Assembly (NCBI GenBank): GCA_050331715.1
Contig: JBHJGO010000114.1
Location: 1 to 60,463 of the forward strand
DNA from: JBHJGO01 sp050331715
GTDB lineage: Bacteria; Cyanobacteriota; Cyanobacteriia; Cyanobacteriales; Microcoleaceae
Direction: 5' to 3'
DNA: 60,463 nt
Shown here: in pieces, positions 44,407 through 52,759 of the stretch
How positions within the stretch are numbered: position 1 is the stretch's first letter
How the letters are laid out: each line of letters opens with the position of its first letter
The notes under the pieces: model-generated
Seen by the model: only the letters and a program-made list of their open reading frames with translations
Database searches by the model: none
What the model was told of the DNA's origin: nothing
Translations under genes and position numbers: made by a program

Positions 44407-46614
44407 CTATTCTTCCATCAATACTTCTGAAAACGTGAAATCTGGAGCAGCCAGGACAAACAGGGTTGAAGGTAAATTTTCAGTTCGAGTTAGCAACTTT
44501 TCATAATACTCACCAAAATTTTCGTCGGGCTTTGCCATACCGAGAATAATAATATCAGCATCCTTGGAAGACTCAGGTAAAATGTCTACAAAGGAGCGAC
44601 CATCTTCGGCCACTAGAATTTCAGGGACTGCATCAATTCGTAACGCCTGAATTAAATCATTGATGTTTTCTGTGGTGGTTTCTACGGCCTCTTGATCTGG
44701 GACTACCAGTTTGAAATGAATTTCAGCATTGCGCCAATGAATGTCGGAACGGAGTAAGTCGGCAACAATTGCCATCAAACTCCCATTGGCCTTTAATCCC
44801 CCCCACCAAACATCAATCCGATGATACCGCAATTGTTGTTCCTCGTTTTCTCGAAAGATCAAGACATTGCGTTCTGCCTGATGGAGATGGGCTACCAGTT
44901 GACAGTAGCGATCGCGCTTTTCAGGATCTTCATTATCTCCCATTAAAACCGTATCTGGAACCACAGACCCTAATCCATAGATTTCCACCAATCGCTCGGC
45001 CCCTTCAAAGGGATCGGGAGCGGTCAAAACTCTGACAAGCGCCTGAACTCCCCGTTCCTCCAGATAGTTACTGATGGTTTCTTCCATCTCCTCTTTTTGA
45101 GGAACATTACGGGAGCCGGGGGGCAGAATACTAATGATTGTGAACAATCCCCGATTATGATTCAAAGCATTAGCGAGTTCGACTAAGCCCCAACGCCGTC
45201 GGGGAGATCCCGACAACACCAGAATATTCGGTCGCCAATTCTTTGTGTCAGATTCATGTTCCAGTTGAAATAAGCTGGTTCGGAGCAGCATCATCCAGAT
45301 ACCCCGCCTCACATCTCCCCAGGTTGTCTCCAGTTCCCGCCGTTCCAGCCAGAGGAAAATTGCTGCCACAATCGTTCCGGCGATCACCGTCGCGACTGGA
45401 TTAATCAGGAACATCACTACCAAACAGCCCAGAGCACCCAGAGCCGAAAGCGACCAATGCACCCGAAACATGGGACGAAAAGAGGGACTTTTGAGGAACC
45501 CTTCAATGCTAGCAGACACGTTTAGCACCAAGTAAGTGGTGAGGAAAAACATGGTCAAAATCGGTGCAATTAAATTTAAATCACCGATACAAACGGCGGC
45601 AATGACGATACCCAAAGTAACAATAGTCCCAATTCGAGGAGCATCATCTTCACCACTACCTTTCCCCAGAAAAGCTAATCGTCGAGGCAAAACGCCATCC
45701 CTAGCTAAAGCTTGCAATACCCTTGGCGCACCAAGAATACTTCCCAACGCACTTGAAAGAGTTGCGCCCCAAACCCCCAATAAAATTGCAGGCCCCCACA
45801 CTGCGATCTGTTGCATAATCAGGGGGTCTTCTACTAGAGTCGAGGCATCTACTCGTCTTGCTAATAGGATGGGTAAACCCATATAAACTAGATAACCCGT
45901 GCCAACAGCAGCCAACGTTCCTATCGGAATTGAACGGACAGGATCTTTTAAATCTCCCGACATATTTACCCCCGCCATAATACCTGTAACAGCGGGAAAA
46001 AATACTGCAAAAACGACCCAGAAAGACTCCCCGCCTTCGACCCCCCACATTTCGATTTGGGTTTGTTCTAAGGGGGAGCCAAAAATCAGCGATATTAGGG
46101 AAAGGACAATCGCTGCCATGATAAAGTACTGGGCTTTAATTGCAACATCAGCCGAAGTAATTGCCAAGATTGAAACCAATATTGTGGTAATTAAGGCAAC
46201 GTAGAGCTGGCTCAAAGAGGGAAAGGCACTGACCACGCTCTCTGCAAAGCCAAGGGCATAGAGAGCAACAGAAAAAACCTGTGCAAAATACAGCGGAATT
46301 CCTACCGCACCTCCTGTTTCGATCCCCAGGGAACGGCTAATCATATAGTAAGCTCCCCCGACTCGAACCACTCGATCCGTGGCGATCGCACTGATAGAGA
46401 GAGCGGTTAAGAATGTAATTACTGTTGATAAGGTGACAATAATCAAGGTTCCTAGGAGTCCCACATTTCCCACAACCCAACCAAATCTCAGGTACATAAT
46501 TACCCCAAGAATGGTTAAAATTGAGGGTGTGTAGACTCCCCCAAAAGTACCTAATCCCGACTCTTCAGAAGGAACAGTTTGCGTAGACGGTGCGTCCGGT
46601 TTAGAAGTTGTCAT
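44407..46614 (-). CDS. Cation-chloride cotransporter-like APC permease
   Basis: 735 residues. About 12 helices (about 30-420) start with FGGVYTPSILTILGVIMYLR, a signature of the SLC12/Na-K-Cl cotransporter branch of the amino acid-polyamine-cation superfamily, with VRVGGAYYMISRSLG and GVNMSGDLKDPVRSIPIGT. A cytosolic C-terminal domain of about 300 residues (ILVLSGSPRRRWGLVELANA, ADIIILGMAKPDE) resembles the regulatory domain of these transporters. Ion specificity is not decided by the sequence I can see. It lies in line with the rubredoxin and GMC genes upstream. Confidence 0.88.
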   Translation of the reverse strand: MTTSKPDAPSTQTVPSEESGLGTFGGVYTPSILTILGVIMYLRFGWVVGNVGLLGTLIIVTLSTVITFLTALSISAIATDRVVRVGGAYYMISRSLGIETGGAVGIPLYFAQVFSVALYALGFAESVVSAFPSLSQLYVALITTILVSILAITSADVAIKAQYFIMAAIVLSLISLIFGSPLEQTQIEMWGVEGGESFWVVFAVFFPAVTGIMAGVNMSGDLKDPVRSIPIGTLAAVGTGYLVYMGLPILLARRVDASTLVEDPLIMQQIAVWGPAILLGVWGATLSSALGSILGAPRVLQALARDGVLPRRLAFLGKGSGEDDAPRIGTIVTLGIVIAAVCIGDLNLIAPILTMFFLTTYLVLNVSASIEGFLKSPSFRPMFRVHWSLSALGALGCLVVMFLINPVATVIAGTIVAAIFLWLERRELETTWGDVRRGIWMMLLRTSLFQLEHESDTKNWRPNILVLSGSPRRRWGLVELANALNHNRGLFTIISILPPGSRNVPQKEEMEETISNYLEERGVQALVRVLTAPDPFEGAERLVEIYGLGSVVPDTVLMGDNEDPEKRDRYCQLVAHLHQAERNVLIFRENEEQQLRYHRIDVWWGGLKANGSLMAIVADLLRSDIHWRNAEIHFKLVVPDQEAVETTTENINDLIQALRIDAVPEILVAEDGRSFVDILPESSKDADIIILGMAKPDENFGEYYEKLLTRTENLPSTLFVLAAPDFTFSEVLMEE

Positions 46615-46683
46615 TAAACTGATCCTAAAGTAAATTTAATTGTCCAAAACTAGACTAGATAGATGAGTCGGTGAACCTGCTTT

Positions 46684-46878
46684 TTACCAAGCACCCGTTG
46701 TCATGCTAGGTTGACCTGAATTTTCTGGTTCAAAGTCAGATTTTTTTGCACCACATTTGGGGCATTGCCAATCATCTGGAATATCCTCAAATGGGGTTCC
46801 TGGTTCAATGCCACTATCTGGATCGCCTTCTGCTGGATCGTAGACCCACCCGCATACCTTACATACATACTTACGCAT
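46684..46878 (-). CDS. Rubredoxin
   Basis: 64 residues from the ATG at 46878 (GAGG nine bases upstream); an upstream extension is not family-like. Ligands Cys6, Cys9, Cys39 and Cys42 in YVCKVCGWVYDP and WQCPKCGAKKSDF bind one Fe. A soluble one-electron carrier without the membrane tail of the photosystem II-linked RubA. It follows GMC copy 2 on the same strand, 123 bp away, and could take electrons from it; that is inference. The C-terminal ten residues (SGQPSMTTGAW) are an extra tail. Confidence 0.96.
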   Translation of the reverse strand: MRKYVCKVCGWVYDPAEGDPDSGIEPGTPFEDIPDDWQCPKCGAKKSDFEPENSGQPSMTTGAW

Positions 46879-47000
46879 TACAGTGTCCTCACTAAAACTC
46901 GAAACTTTCCTGAGCACGAATAGCACCTATGGGTATTATCAAGCGAATCACTTCGAGCCTCATCTCCCTGCGGACAGAAGTCACTATAGGACTCAACAAA

Positions 47001-48590
47001 TCAGGTTCCCTCTGTTACCGTCATCCTATGCTTCAGGTGATCGGCAACTCGAATGGCGTTAGCGATAATCGTTAGTGTTGGATTTACCCCAGAAATTGAA
47101 GGAAAGAAGCTGCTGTCAATGACGTAGAGATTATCAATCTCATGGGTGCGGCAGTTGAGGTCTAGTACAGAGGTTTCTGGATTCTCACCGAAACGGCAGG
47201 TTCCACACTGATGTCCAACGGCAGACAACGGGATATAACTACGGGGATAAATTCCAAAAGGAATAACGTGCTTGGTAGTTCGGTCGAGGGCTTTCAGGAT
47301 TTCTGTCCAGCGGTGAACCAGGCGATCTCTAGCCTCCAGGTTATTCATGGTGTAGTCCAGACAAACTTGATCGCCAGTCCAGCGCACTCGGTTATTTGGC
47401 TCTGGTAAATCCTCAGTTTGTAGCCACCATCCGGTTGAGTATCTGGCAGTAATTTCTAATGCCCTTTCAGGAGAAAGTTTAACAATCGGAGCCAGTAGTG
47501 GAGGAGCCTCAGCCGGAATCATTCCCGCCTTAACATTTCCCGTGTTTTGCACCATGCCCATGGGATAGGGAAAGTTCTCTTCACCCCAGTAGAAGTCATT
47601 CAGACCAATTGTTTTTTGATAAACTGCGTCATTAGGTTGATCATTCAGCGAAACAATTGTGGTTGACAGATGCTTCATGAAGTTGCGTCCTAACTGATTA
47701 GAACGGTTAGATAAACCATTGGGATGGGCATCATTGGCCGAGCGCAGCAATAGGGCAGCGGAATTAATTGCACCACAGGCCACAACTACAATGTCAGCAG
47801 ACAAAACCTGAGTCTCGGTCTCACCTTTTACCTGAATTTCAACGCCAGTAATTTCATTGCCCGAAGCATTGGTCTGTAATTTAAGAACCTCTGTCCCTGT
47901 CATCAAAGTTACACTTTTATGCTGACGCGCTGGACGGATACATTCGACTTCAGCATCAGCCTTACCTCCTACCAAACAGGGAAAACCATCGCAGGTATCG
48001 CAGCGAATACAGTCGGAAAGCGTTTTGTCAATCTCGTTCAGCCGTAGCCCCACAGGAAGATTGAAGGGAGTGTAACCTAGCTTTTCTAGATTATCGGCGA
48101 TCGCCTGCATCTCAGGTTCGTGGCTCACAGGTGGATAGGGGTATGCTTCCCGTTGCGGTTCTGTGGGATCCTGACCTTTTTGGCCATGGACGCTAAAGAG
48201 CTGTTCAGCTCTGGCGTAATAGGGAGCAAAATCCTGGTATTTTAAGGGCCAGGCAGGAGAAATTCCGCCTTTGTGTTCCACCTCATCAAAGTCTCGTTCG
48301 CGCATTGGAAGCAAGGCCGCACCGTAAACTTTCGTGTTGCCGCCTACCCAATAACAGGTTTGGGGATTTAGAGTTTTTCCATCCCTATCACACCATTGTT
48401 CCTTAGTGTAGTAGCGCTGATCTTGAAAAACCTCTGCTGGATCCCAATTCTCCTTTTCTCTAGGTAAAAATTCACCCTTTTCCAGGATTAAGATCTTTTT
48501 ACCCGTTGGAGCGAGTTCATGGGCAACGGTTCCGCCACCTGCTCCGGTTCCAATAATAATTATGTCGTAGTGTTCGTTGTTGATCGGCAT
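47001..48590 (-). CDS. GMC family oxidoreductase, copy 2
   Basis: 529 residues from the ATG at 48590; a TTG four codons earlier is possible. Paralogue of the enzyme at 40155-41675, with the same landmarks: IIIGTGAGGGTVAHEL, VGGNTKVYGAALLPMR, the four-cysteine block CIRCDTCDGFPC (Cys194, 197, 200, 205), VGHQCGTCRFGENPE and SGVNPTLTIIANAIRVADHL. The copies look about half identical by eye along their length. Neighbours on the same strand are DoxX upstream and rubredoxin downstream, and a lactonase-type SMP-30 gene three genes upstream. Substrate unknown; a sugar or polyol fits the surroundings. Confidence 0.92.
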   Translation of the reverse strand: MPINNEHYDIIIIGTGAGGGTVAHELAPTGKKILILEKGEFLPREKENWDPAEVFQDQRYYTKEQWCDRDGKTLNPQTCYWVGGNTKVYGAALLPMRERDFDEVEHKGGISPAWPLKYQDFAPYYARAEQLFSVHGQKGQDPTEPQREAYPYPPVSHEPEMQAIADNLEKLGYTPFNLPVGLRLNEIDKTLSDCIRCDTCDGFPCLVGGKADAEVECIRPARQHKSVTLMTGTEVLKLQTNASGNEITGVEIQVKGETETQVLSADIVVVACGAINSAALLLRSANDAHPNGLSNRSNQLGRNFMKHLSTTIVSLNDQPNDAVYQKTIGLNDFYWGEENFPYPMGMVQNTGNVKAGMIPAEAPPLLAPIVKLSPERALEITARYSTGWWLQTEDLPEPNNRVRWTGDQVCLDYTMNNLEARDRLVHRWTEILKALDRTTKHVIPFGIYPRSYIPLSAVGHQCGTCRFGENPETSVLDLNCRTHEIDNLYVIDSSFFPSISGVNPTLTIIANAIRVADHLKHRMTVTEGT

Positions 48591-48619
48591 AGCTTTTGTC
48601 AATTTCTTTAGGATAGGTT

Positions 48620-48645
48620 GGTGCGTTACGCTTTGCTAACACACC
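48620..48645 (-). repeat. Short hairpin repeat common in cyanobacteria
   Basis: GGTGCGTTA and TAACACACC pair (one mismatch) around CGCTTTGC. The wording GTAGGGTGTGTTAGCAAAGC on the minus strand is a familiar interspersed cyanobacterial sequence. It lies between DoxX and GMC copy 2, inside the presumed operon. Confidence 0.65.
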
Positions 48646-48651
48646 CTACGT

Positions 48652-49146
48652 TTATTGGATGAATTTGTCGAATAGCCAAGCATCTATTGAAAAACTGCCA
48701 GGGCCAAATACAAACAACACAATTAATATTAAGTTATAGATAAATGCTTTTTCCTGGCTAGGGGGTTCTCCTTTTCCGTTTGGCCCTTCATATTCTCCAG
48801 CGGGAATTAGATAGGGATCGCTAGCAACAAAAGGTAGTCCCTTTGTGATTTCTAGGAATAGGGCAAATGCCATGGAACCTAAGATTGCGATGGAGGCCAG
48901 CGGTGTTAAAAAACCAGCAATTAAGCAGAATCCTCCTAAAAACATCGACAATGCCGATAGGAAGCAGAGATAAATCGGCATTTTCAAAGCGTCAGACCAT
49001 TGCTTGAGATGGGTTAACTTCGGATACCCATGCAATACAAATAAAATTCCCATACCAACTCTCAAAGCCAGTAATGTTCCACCCTGAACCCCAGTTGGAA
49101 ATTCAGTGTAAAGCAAATTAGTCAACCTTAAAATTAGTTCATTCAT
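48652..49146 (-). CDS. DoxX family membrane protein
   Basis: 164 residues, four helices: LLALRVGMGILFVLHGYPKL (about 25-44), LSALSMFLGGFCLIAGFLTP, IAILGSMAFALFLEITKG, and NLILIVLFVFGPGSFSIDAW. The HGYPKL and GPGSFSIDAWL blocks are DoxX landmarks. DoxX-type proteins are quinone-linked or scaffold subunits in several redox systems, which fits the GMC/rubredoxin neighbourhood. It starts at an ATG at 49146 and precedes GMC copy 2 by 61 bp. Confidence 0.9.
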   Translation of the reverse strand: MNELILRLTNLLYTEFPTGVQGGTLLALRVGMGILFVLHGYPKLTHLKQWSDALKMPIYLCFLSALSMFLGGFCLIAGFLTPLASIAILGSMAFALFLEITKGLPFVASDPYLIPAGEYEGPNGKGEPPSQEKAFIYNLILIVLFVFGPGSFSIDAWLFDKFIQ

Positions 49147-49169
49147 TATTAGTTCCTACCAGGCTTCTC

Positions 49170-49263
49170 TACAGCGTTTTGCACGCTGGTGGGTTACAGG
49201 AGTTGGAGATGCAGTGCGCCCCCAACTTCCAAACCCGTACCAAACGCAATTGCAAATTGCTGT
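49170..49263 (+). repeat. Dispersed ~95-bp element, copy 3 (diverged)
   Basis: Begins TACAGCGTTTTGCACGCTGG and continues TGGGTTACAGGAGTTGGAGA with GTGCGCCCCCAACTTCC, parallel to copies at 37774 (inverted) and 56688. The right end differs (GCAATTGCAAATTGCTGTA). It lies between the SMP-30 and DoxX genes. Confidence 0.65.
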
Positions 49264-49294
49264 ATGTACTTTCTCAATCTCAATATTTTTTTTC

Positions 49295-50191
49295 TCAACC
49301 TCCATACCTTAAACCAATCCGATACAAAGACTCTCCCGCAGCAATAAATAACTGCTTCCCATCTTTACCCCCAAAGGTCAAGTTGGCACAAACCTCTGGC
49401 ACGAAAATCTTACCCAAGCGTGTTCCATCCGCAGCGTATACTTGAATACTATCCGCTGAGCTGGTGAAAATATTTCCCTGGCGATCAACCCTAAACCCGT
49501 CTGGTTGTCCTGGCTCAATGACTGTAAAAACTCGGCTATTTTTTACCTGTTTTTGACCCACCAAATCATAGGCTCGGATATAGTGATGACCCGCCGCATA
49601 ATTCACTTGAGAGGTGTCTGAGACGTACAAAATCTTCTCATTTGGGCTGAAGGCCAATCCATTCGGGCGTTCCATTTCCTTAATCACTGGGTCAATTTCC
49701 TCAGTCTCCGGATCGAACCGATAGACAAAACTTCCAGCCTGCTCCTGAACTCCTTCGTACCCTTCTCCTGGCTGGGTCAACCCAAAGGGCGGATCGGTGA
49801 ACCAAATTGTGCCATCACTTTTTACAACCAGATCGTTGGGGCTATTCAAGCGATTATCCTGATACCAACCGACAAGAACTCGCCATTCCCCATCGCGTTC
49901 CCGTCTGATCACTGCCCGTTGTCCGTGGGAACAAGCTACCAAACGCCCTTCTAAATCCCGATAGTTACCATTTTGATAATGGGACGGTTCTCGGATAATG
50001 CTAACTCCGTCGTCAGGACTCCAGCGGAATACTCGATTTCCACTAACATCGCTCCAGATTACACTGTCATCTTCTGGAAAATAGACTGGCCCTTCAGTAT
50101 GCTTTGCCCCTCCAGCAATTTTCTCTAACTGAGCATCAGCGGAGATCAGATCACTCATTCGGGGGTCATAAACTGCAACAGTTTCAGACAT
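49295..50191 (-). CDS. SMP-30/gluconolactonase/LRE family protein
   Basis: 298 residues from the ATG at 50191; a TTG seven codons earlier is possible. Six-bladed propeller with the family landmarks HTEGPVYFPEDDSVIWSDV (metal-binding Glu), RLNSPNDLVVKSDGTIWFTD (metal-binding Asn), ERPNGLAFSPNEKILYVSD and PGQPDGFRVDRQGNIFTSS (catalytic Asp of PDG). Members hydrolyse sugar lactones such as gluconolactone using a divalent metal. Its place next to GMC oxidoreductases and a glucose-dehydrogenase-like gene fits lactone clearance after sugar oxidation. Confidence 0.93.
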   Translation of the reverse strand: MSETVAVYDPRMSDLISADAQLEKIAGGAKHTEGPVYFPEDDSVIWSDVSGNRVFRWSPDDGVSIIREPSHYQNGNYRDLEGRLVACSHGQRAVIRRERDGEWRVLVGWYQDNRLNSPNDLVVKSDGTIWFTDPPFGLTQPGEGYEGVQEQAGSFVYRFDPETEEIDPVIKEMERPNGLAFSPNEKILYVSDTSQVNYAAGHHYIRAYDLVGQKQVKNSRVFTVIEPGQPDGFRVDRQGNIFTSSADSIQVYAADGTRLGKIFVPEVCANLTFGGKDGKQLFIAAGESLYRIGLRYGG

Positions 50192-50262
50192 GGCTTGTTC
50201 TAGTTCAAACAATTTCTTAAAAACTACTGAAATTCAAGACCAAATACATTCGGTAATAGAAT

Positions 50263-50637
50263 TTAAGACTGTAAAATTGGTGTCACTTGCCCTGTAATCA
50301 TCTGCCATTTTCCGTCCCGTTTGAGGTAAACATGCAGATCTCTGACTTGCTTCCGCCCTTGCTTCATATTCAGCGTCATGCGGAAACTAACCGCTGCGAC
50401 TGTCTCAGAATACCAGTGTATCTGAACCTCGTCTGTTTCATAGGATTCCACCTCAGCATGTTCGACATTCTGCAATTCCATCTGCTTATCGGCAACTTGA
50501 CCATTAGGAAAAATTGCTAGGAAATCATCTGGCAGAATGCGGTCAGCCAATGCCACGTCACGCTTCAGAAAAGCATCGAGAAAAGCGGTATCCAATTCAA
50601 GAAGGGCACGTTCTTCATTTGTTCTGTCATTTATCAT
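50263..50637 (-). CDS. NTF2-like (DUF4440) protein
   Basis: 124 residues with the cone-shaped NTF2-like fold pattern: an N-terminal helix pair (ERALLELDTAFLDAFLKRDV), DRILPDDFLAIFPNGQVADK, then strands ending VYLKRDGKWQMITGQVTPI. DUF4440 members include polyketide cyclase-like and ketosteroid isomerase-like proteins, mostly of unknown function. It follows the VOC gene and precedes SMP-30 on the same strand. No signal peptide. Confidence 0.85.
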   Translation of the reverse strand: MINDRTNEERALLELDTAFLDAFLKRDVALADRILPDDFLAIFPNGQVADKQMELQNVEHAEVESYETDEVQIHWYSETVAAVSFRMTLNMKQGRKQVRDLHVYLKRDGKWQMITGQVTPILQS

Positions 50638-50705
50638 TCGCTTTACGAGTTTGAAGGATATTTTTGTTGTCGCTATTGAAAGGAACCACTAAGAAAACCG
50701 CCGCC

Positions 50706-51647
50706 CTAGCTCTGGATTAACAGAAGAGCATGTCCACTTGGATCGCGTAACAAACAGCCCCCATTGTATCGGTAGGAACTTGGTAATTCAACTAAACCGG
50801 ATGAAGCCCCGTCAATTCTCTGCTGCTGCAACTGTTCCAAACACTTTTCAAGCTGATCAACTTCCAGAATAATATGCATATGAGCCAGATCATTCGCTTG
50901 CCAATCTTGAGGAAAAGGACGACCTGTTCCTGTCTTGACATAATCTAAAAGTTAAATGCCAACTCTTGTCTCCGCAGGTTGTAGGGGTGTAACCTGAACC
51001 TCCGCCACGGGTAAACCATCTAACTGTGCCTGAACCTCACCAGAATTGAGGTTACTGCCTTCCACACTCATGCCTAGCAGATCGCGATAGAACTTCAAAC
51101 TGGCATCAGTGCTGGCGACTGAGATAGCACTGTGATCAATTCCTAGAAAAACCGCGTCACTCTCTCGCTGCCATTTGTCCTTGCCGATTTCCTTGGGAAA
51201 CCAGATCAACTCCAAGCTGTGGCGATCGCAGGGTTCCCTGAATTTAAATGCCCGGACTCCTGCTGCTAGTGGATTCTCCTCCGGCATGGTTTGGGGTTCA
51301 GTGGAAATGGGTTGAATGGGGAATGACTTTAAGTGTTCGTAGGCCCGATCCATATCGCTCACAACAATGGCCATATGTTGAAACCAGAGATCATTGCTTT
51401 GAGAATCTGCCGGAATGAGCTTGGCCTCTAGATCGAGATATTGCACCAATTCAATTAACTCATCCCCCAGTTGCAGCGTGACCAGTCGAACTCGACTGTC
51501 AGAAGTTCCCGTTAATTGACTGTAGTTTGGTGCTTCAAAGGTGATGTCATCAACTGGCCTGAATCCCAGGGCCTGGGTGTAGAAATTCTGAGCCTGATCG
51601 ATGGCTGAGACCGTTAGGGCAATCGACTGAATTTTGTTAACTTTCAT
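50706..51647 (-). pseudogene. Two-domain VOC/glyoxalase-like protein with an in-frame TAA
   Basis: 313 codons from an ATG with AGGAG nine bases upstream. Two VOC modules: about 1-155 (IQSIALTVSAIDQAQNFYTQ ... HSLELIWFPKE) and about 168 to the end (FLGIDHSAISVASTDASLKF). Codon 232 is TAA (RVGI-stop-LLDYVKTG); the frame then continues FPQDWQANDLAHMHIILEVD, ... GGCLLRDPSGHALLLIQS and ends at 50706. The 81 residues after the stop hold the last strands and metal ligands of the second VOC domain, so the truncated 231-residue product is incomplete. One base change from a Glu or Lys codon explains the stop. Substrate unknown. Confidence 0.8.
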
Positions 51648-51659
51648 GGGGTCAATCTC

Positions 51660-52130
51660 CTATTTTAAGTCTCCAGGTCGTAATCCGATCCAGCTCTCCC
51701 CATCCAACTGAACAATCATCAACTTTGCCGGTTCATTGCCCACCGTGGTTGACAGATGGCCTTTATTTCCCTGGGCGTTCGGCTTTGTATTTTGATCACC
51801 TCCAAAGGAAATTTCTCCCACTCCCATCTCAACCCGTGTGCCATCCATAGTTTCAACTGACCACTTGCCAGACAGGGGAATAATCCACTGAGGCTGAGGA
51901 TTTTCGTGCCATTCTCCTACCCAACCCACAGGCAACTCCGCAAACAGAATCTTGGCCTCGGCAGTCAGGAGACGGTTATTCCACTGGGGGTCTGCATCTC
52001 CTCCCATACTTTCCTGCTGGAAATTGATCAATTCGCATTGGGTCTGGTGACTGACACCATCCTCGTCTGTCCAGACGTGCCAGTAACTAAACTTCGGTGA
52101 GGAGCCGGTTTCCGGAGTAGCATTGGCCAT
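51660..52130 (-). CDS. Cupin-like protein
   Basis: 156 residues with a single cupin barrel: EAKILFAELPVGWVGEWHEN with a His, WIIPLSGKWSVETMDGTRVE, GEISFGGDQN and GNEPAKLMIVQLDG. The double-stranded beta helix is clear from spacing, but only one or two of the usual metal ligands (HENPQ) are visible. The N-terminus (SYWHVWTDEDGVSHQTQCEL) is a separate strand. Function unknown; some cupins of this kind are regulators or small-molecule enzymes. It is 12 bp upstream of the VOC gene, so co-transcribed. Confidence 0.75.
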   Translation of the reverse strand: MANATPETGSSPKFSYWHVWTDEDGVSHQTQCELINFQQESMGGDADPQWNNRLLTAEAKILFAELPVGWVGEWHENPQPQWIIPLSGKWSVETMDGTRVEMGVGEISFGGDQNTKPNAQGNKGHLSTTVGNEPAKLMIVQLDGESWIGLRPGDLK

Positions 52131-52293
52131 CGTTTTATTGCCTCATTGTTCGGAGCTGATATCAGAAAGGAATGATACCCTAAATCAGGAGAACAAAAAT
52201 CTATCTCCAAGGGGGAGACAGTCTATGGGGAAGTCAGACTAAGTTGTTTAAACCTGAGAGAGTAATTCTGAGAAAGCCATCAAGGAGACAAGC

Positions 52294-52722
52294 ATGACAG
52301 ACCAGACTGAACAGCAAGCAAGCTGCCTCTGTGGCGCGGTTCGCATTTTTGTAAAGCCTGAAAATAATCACGTTGGTGCTTGCCACTGCAAAATGTGTCG
52401 AAGATGGAGCAGTGGGCCATTATTCGCGATGGAATGTGGGGATCAGGTGCGATTTGAAGGAAGGGAAAATATTACGACCTTTAGCTCTTCTGAATGGGCT
52501 GAGCGGGGCTTTTGCAACAAGTGTGGGAGTAATTTGTTCTATCGGATAAAGCAGACAGGAGACTATTTCATTCCAGTTGGCATTCTAGACGATGAGAGTC
52601 AATTGAGTTTTAAACAGCAAATTTTTATTGACCAGAAGCCAGCTTTTTACAGCTTTGCCAACCAGACCGAAAATCTAACTGAGGCTGAAGTATTAGCCCA
52701 GTATTCACAGCTTCTAGAGTAA
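52294..52722 (+). CDS. GFA family (formaldehyde-activating enzyme/CENP-V type) protein
   Basis: 142 residues, complete GFA domain with zinc ligands CLCGAV (Cys11, Cys13), CHCKMCRRW (Cys30, Cys32, Cys35) and CNKCGSNLFYR (Cys74, Cys77). The founding member was described as a glutathione-dependent formaldehyde-activating enzyme, but most members have no proven reaction. AGGAG precedes the ATG by eight bases. It is divergent from the cupin gene and 37 bp before the broken SDR gene on the same strand, with which it may be transcribed. Confidence 0.9.
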   Translation: MTDQTEQQASCLCGAVRIFVKPENNHVGACHCKMCRRWSSGPLFAMECGDQVRFEGRENITTFSSSEWAERGFCNKCGSNLFYRIKQTGDYFIPVGILDDESQLSFKQQIFIDQKPAFYSFANQTENLTEAEVLAQYSQLLE

Positions 52723-52759
52723 AAGCATTTTAAAGCAAGAAAATTAGGTGAAAACGCTA

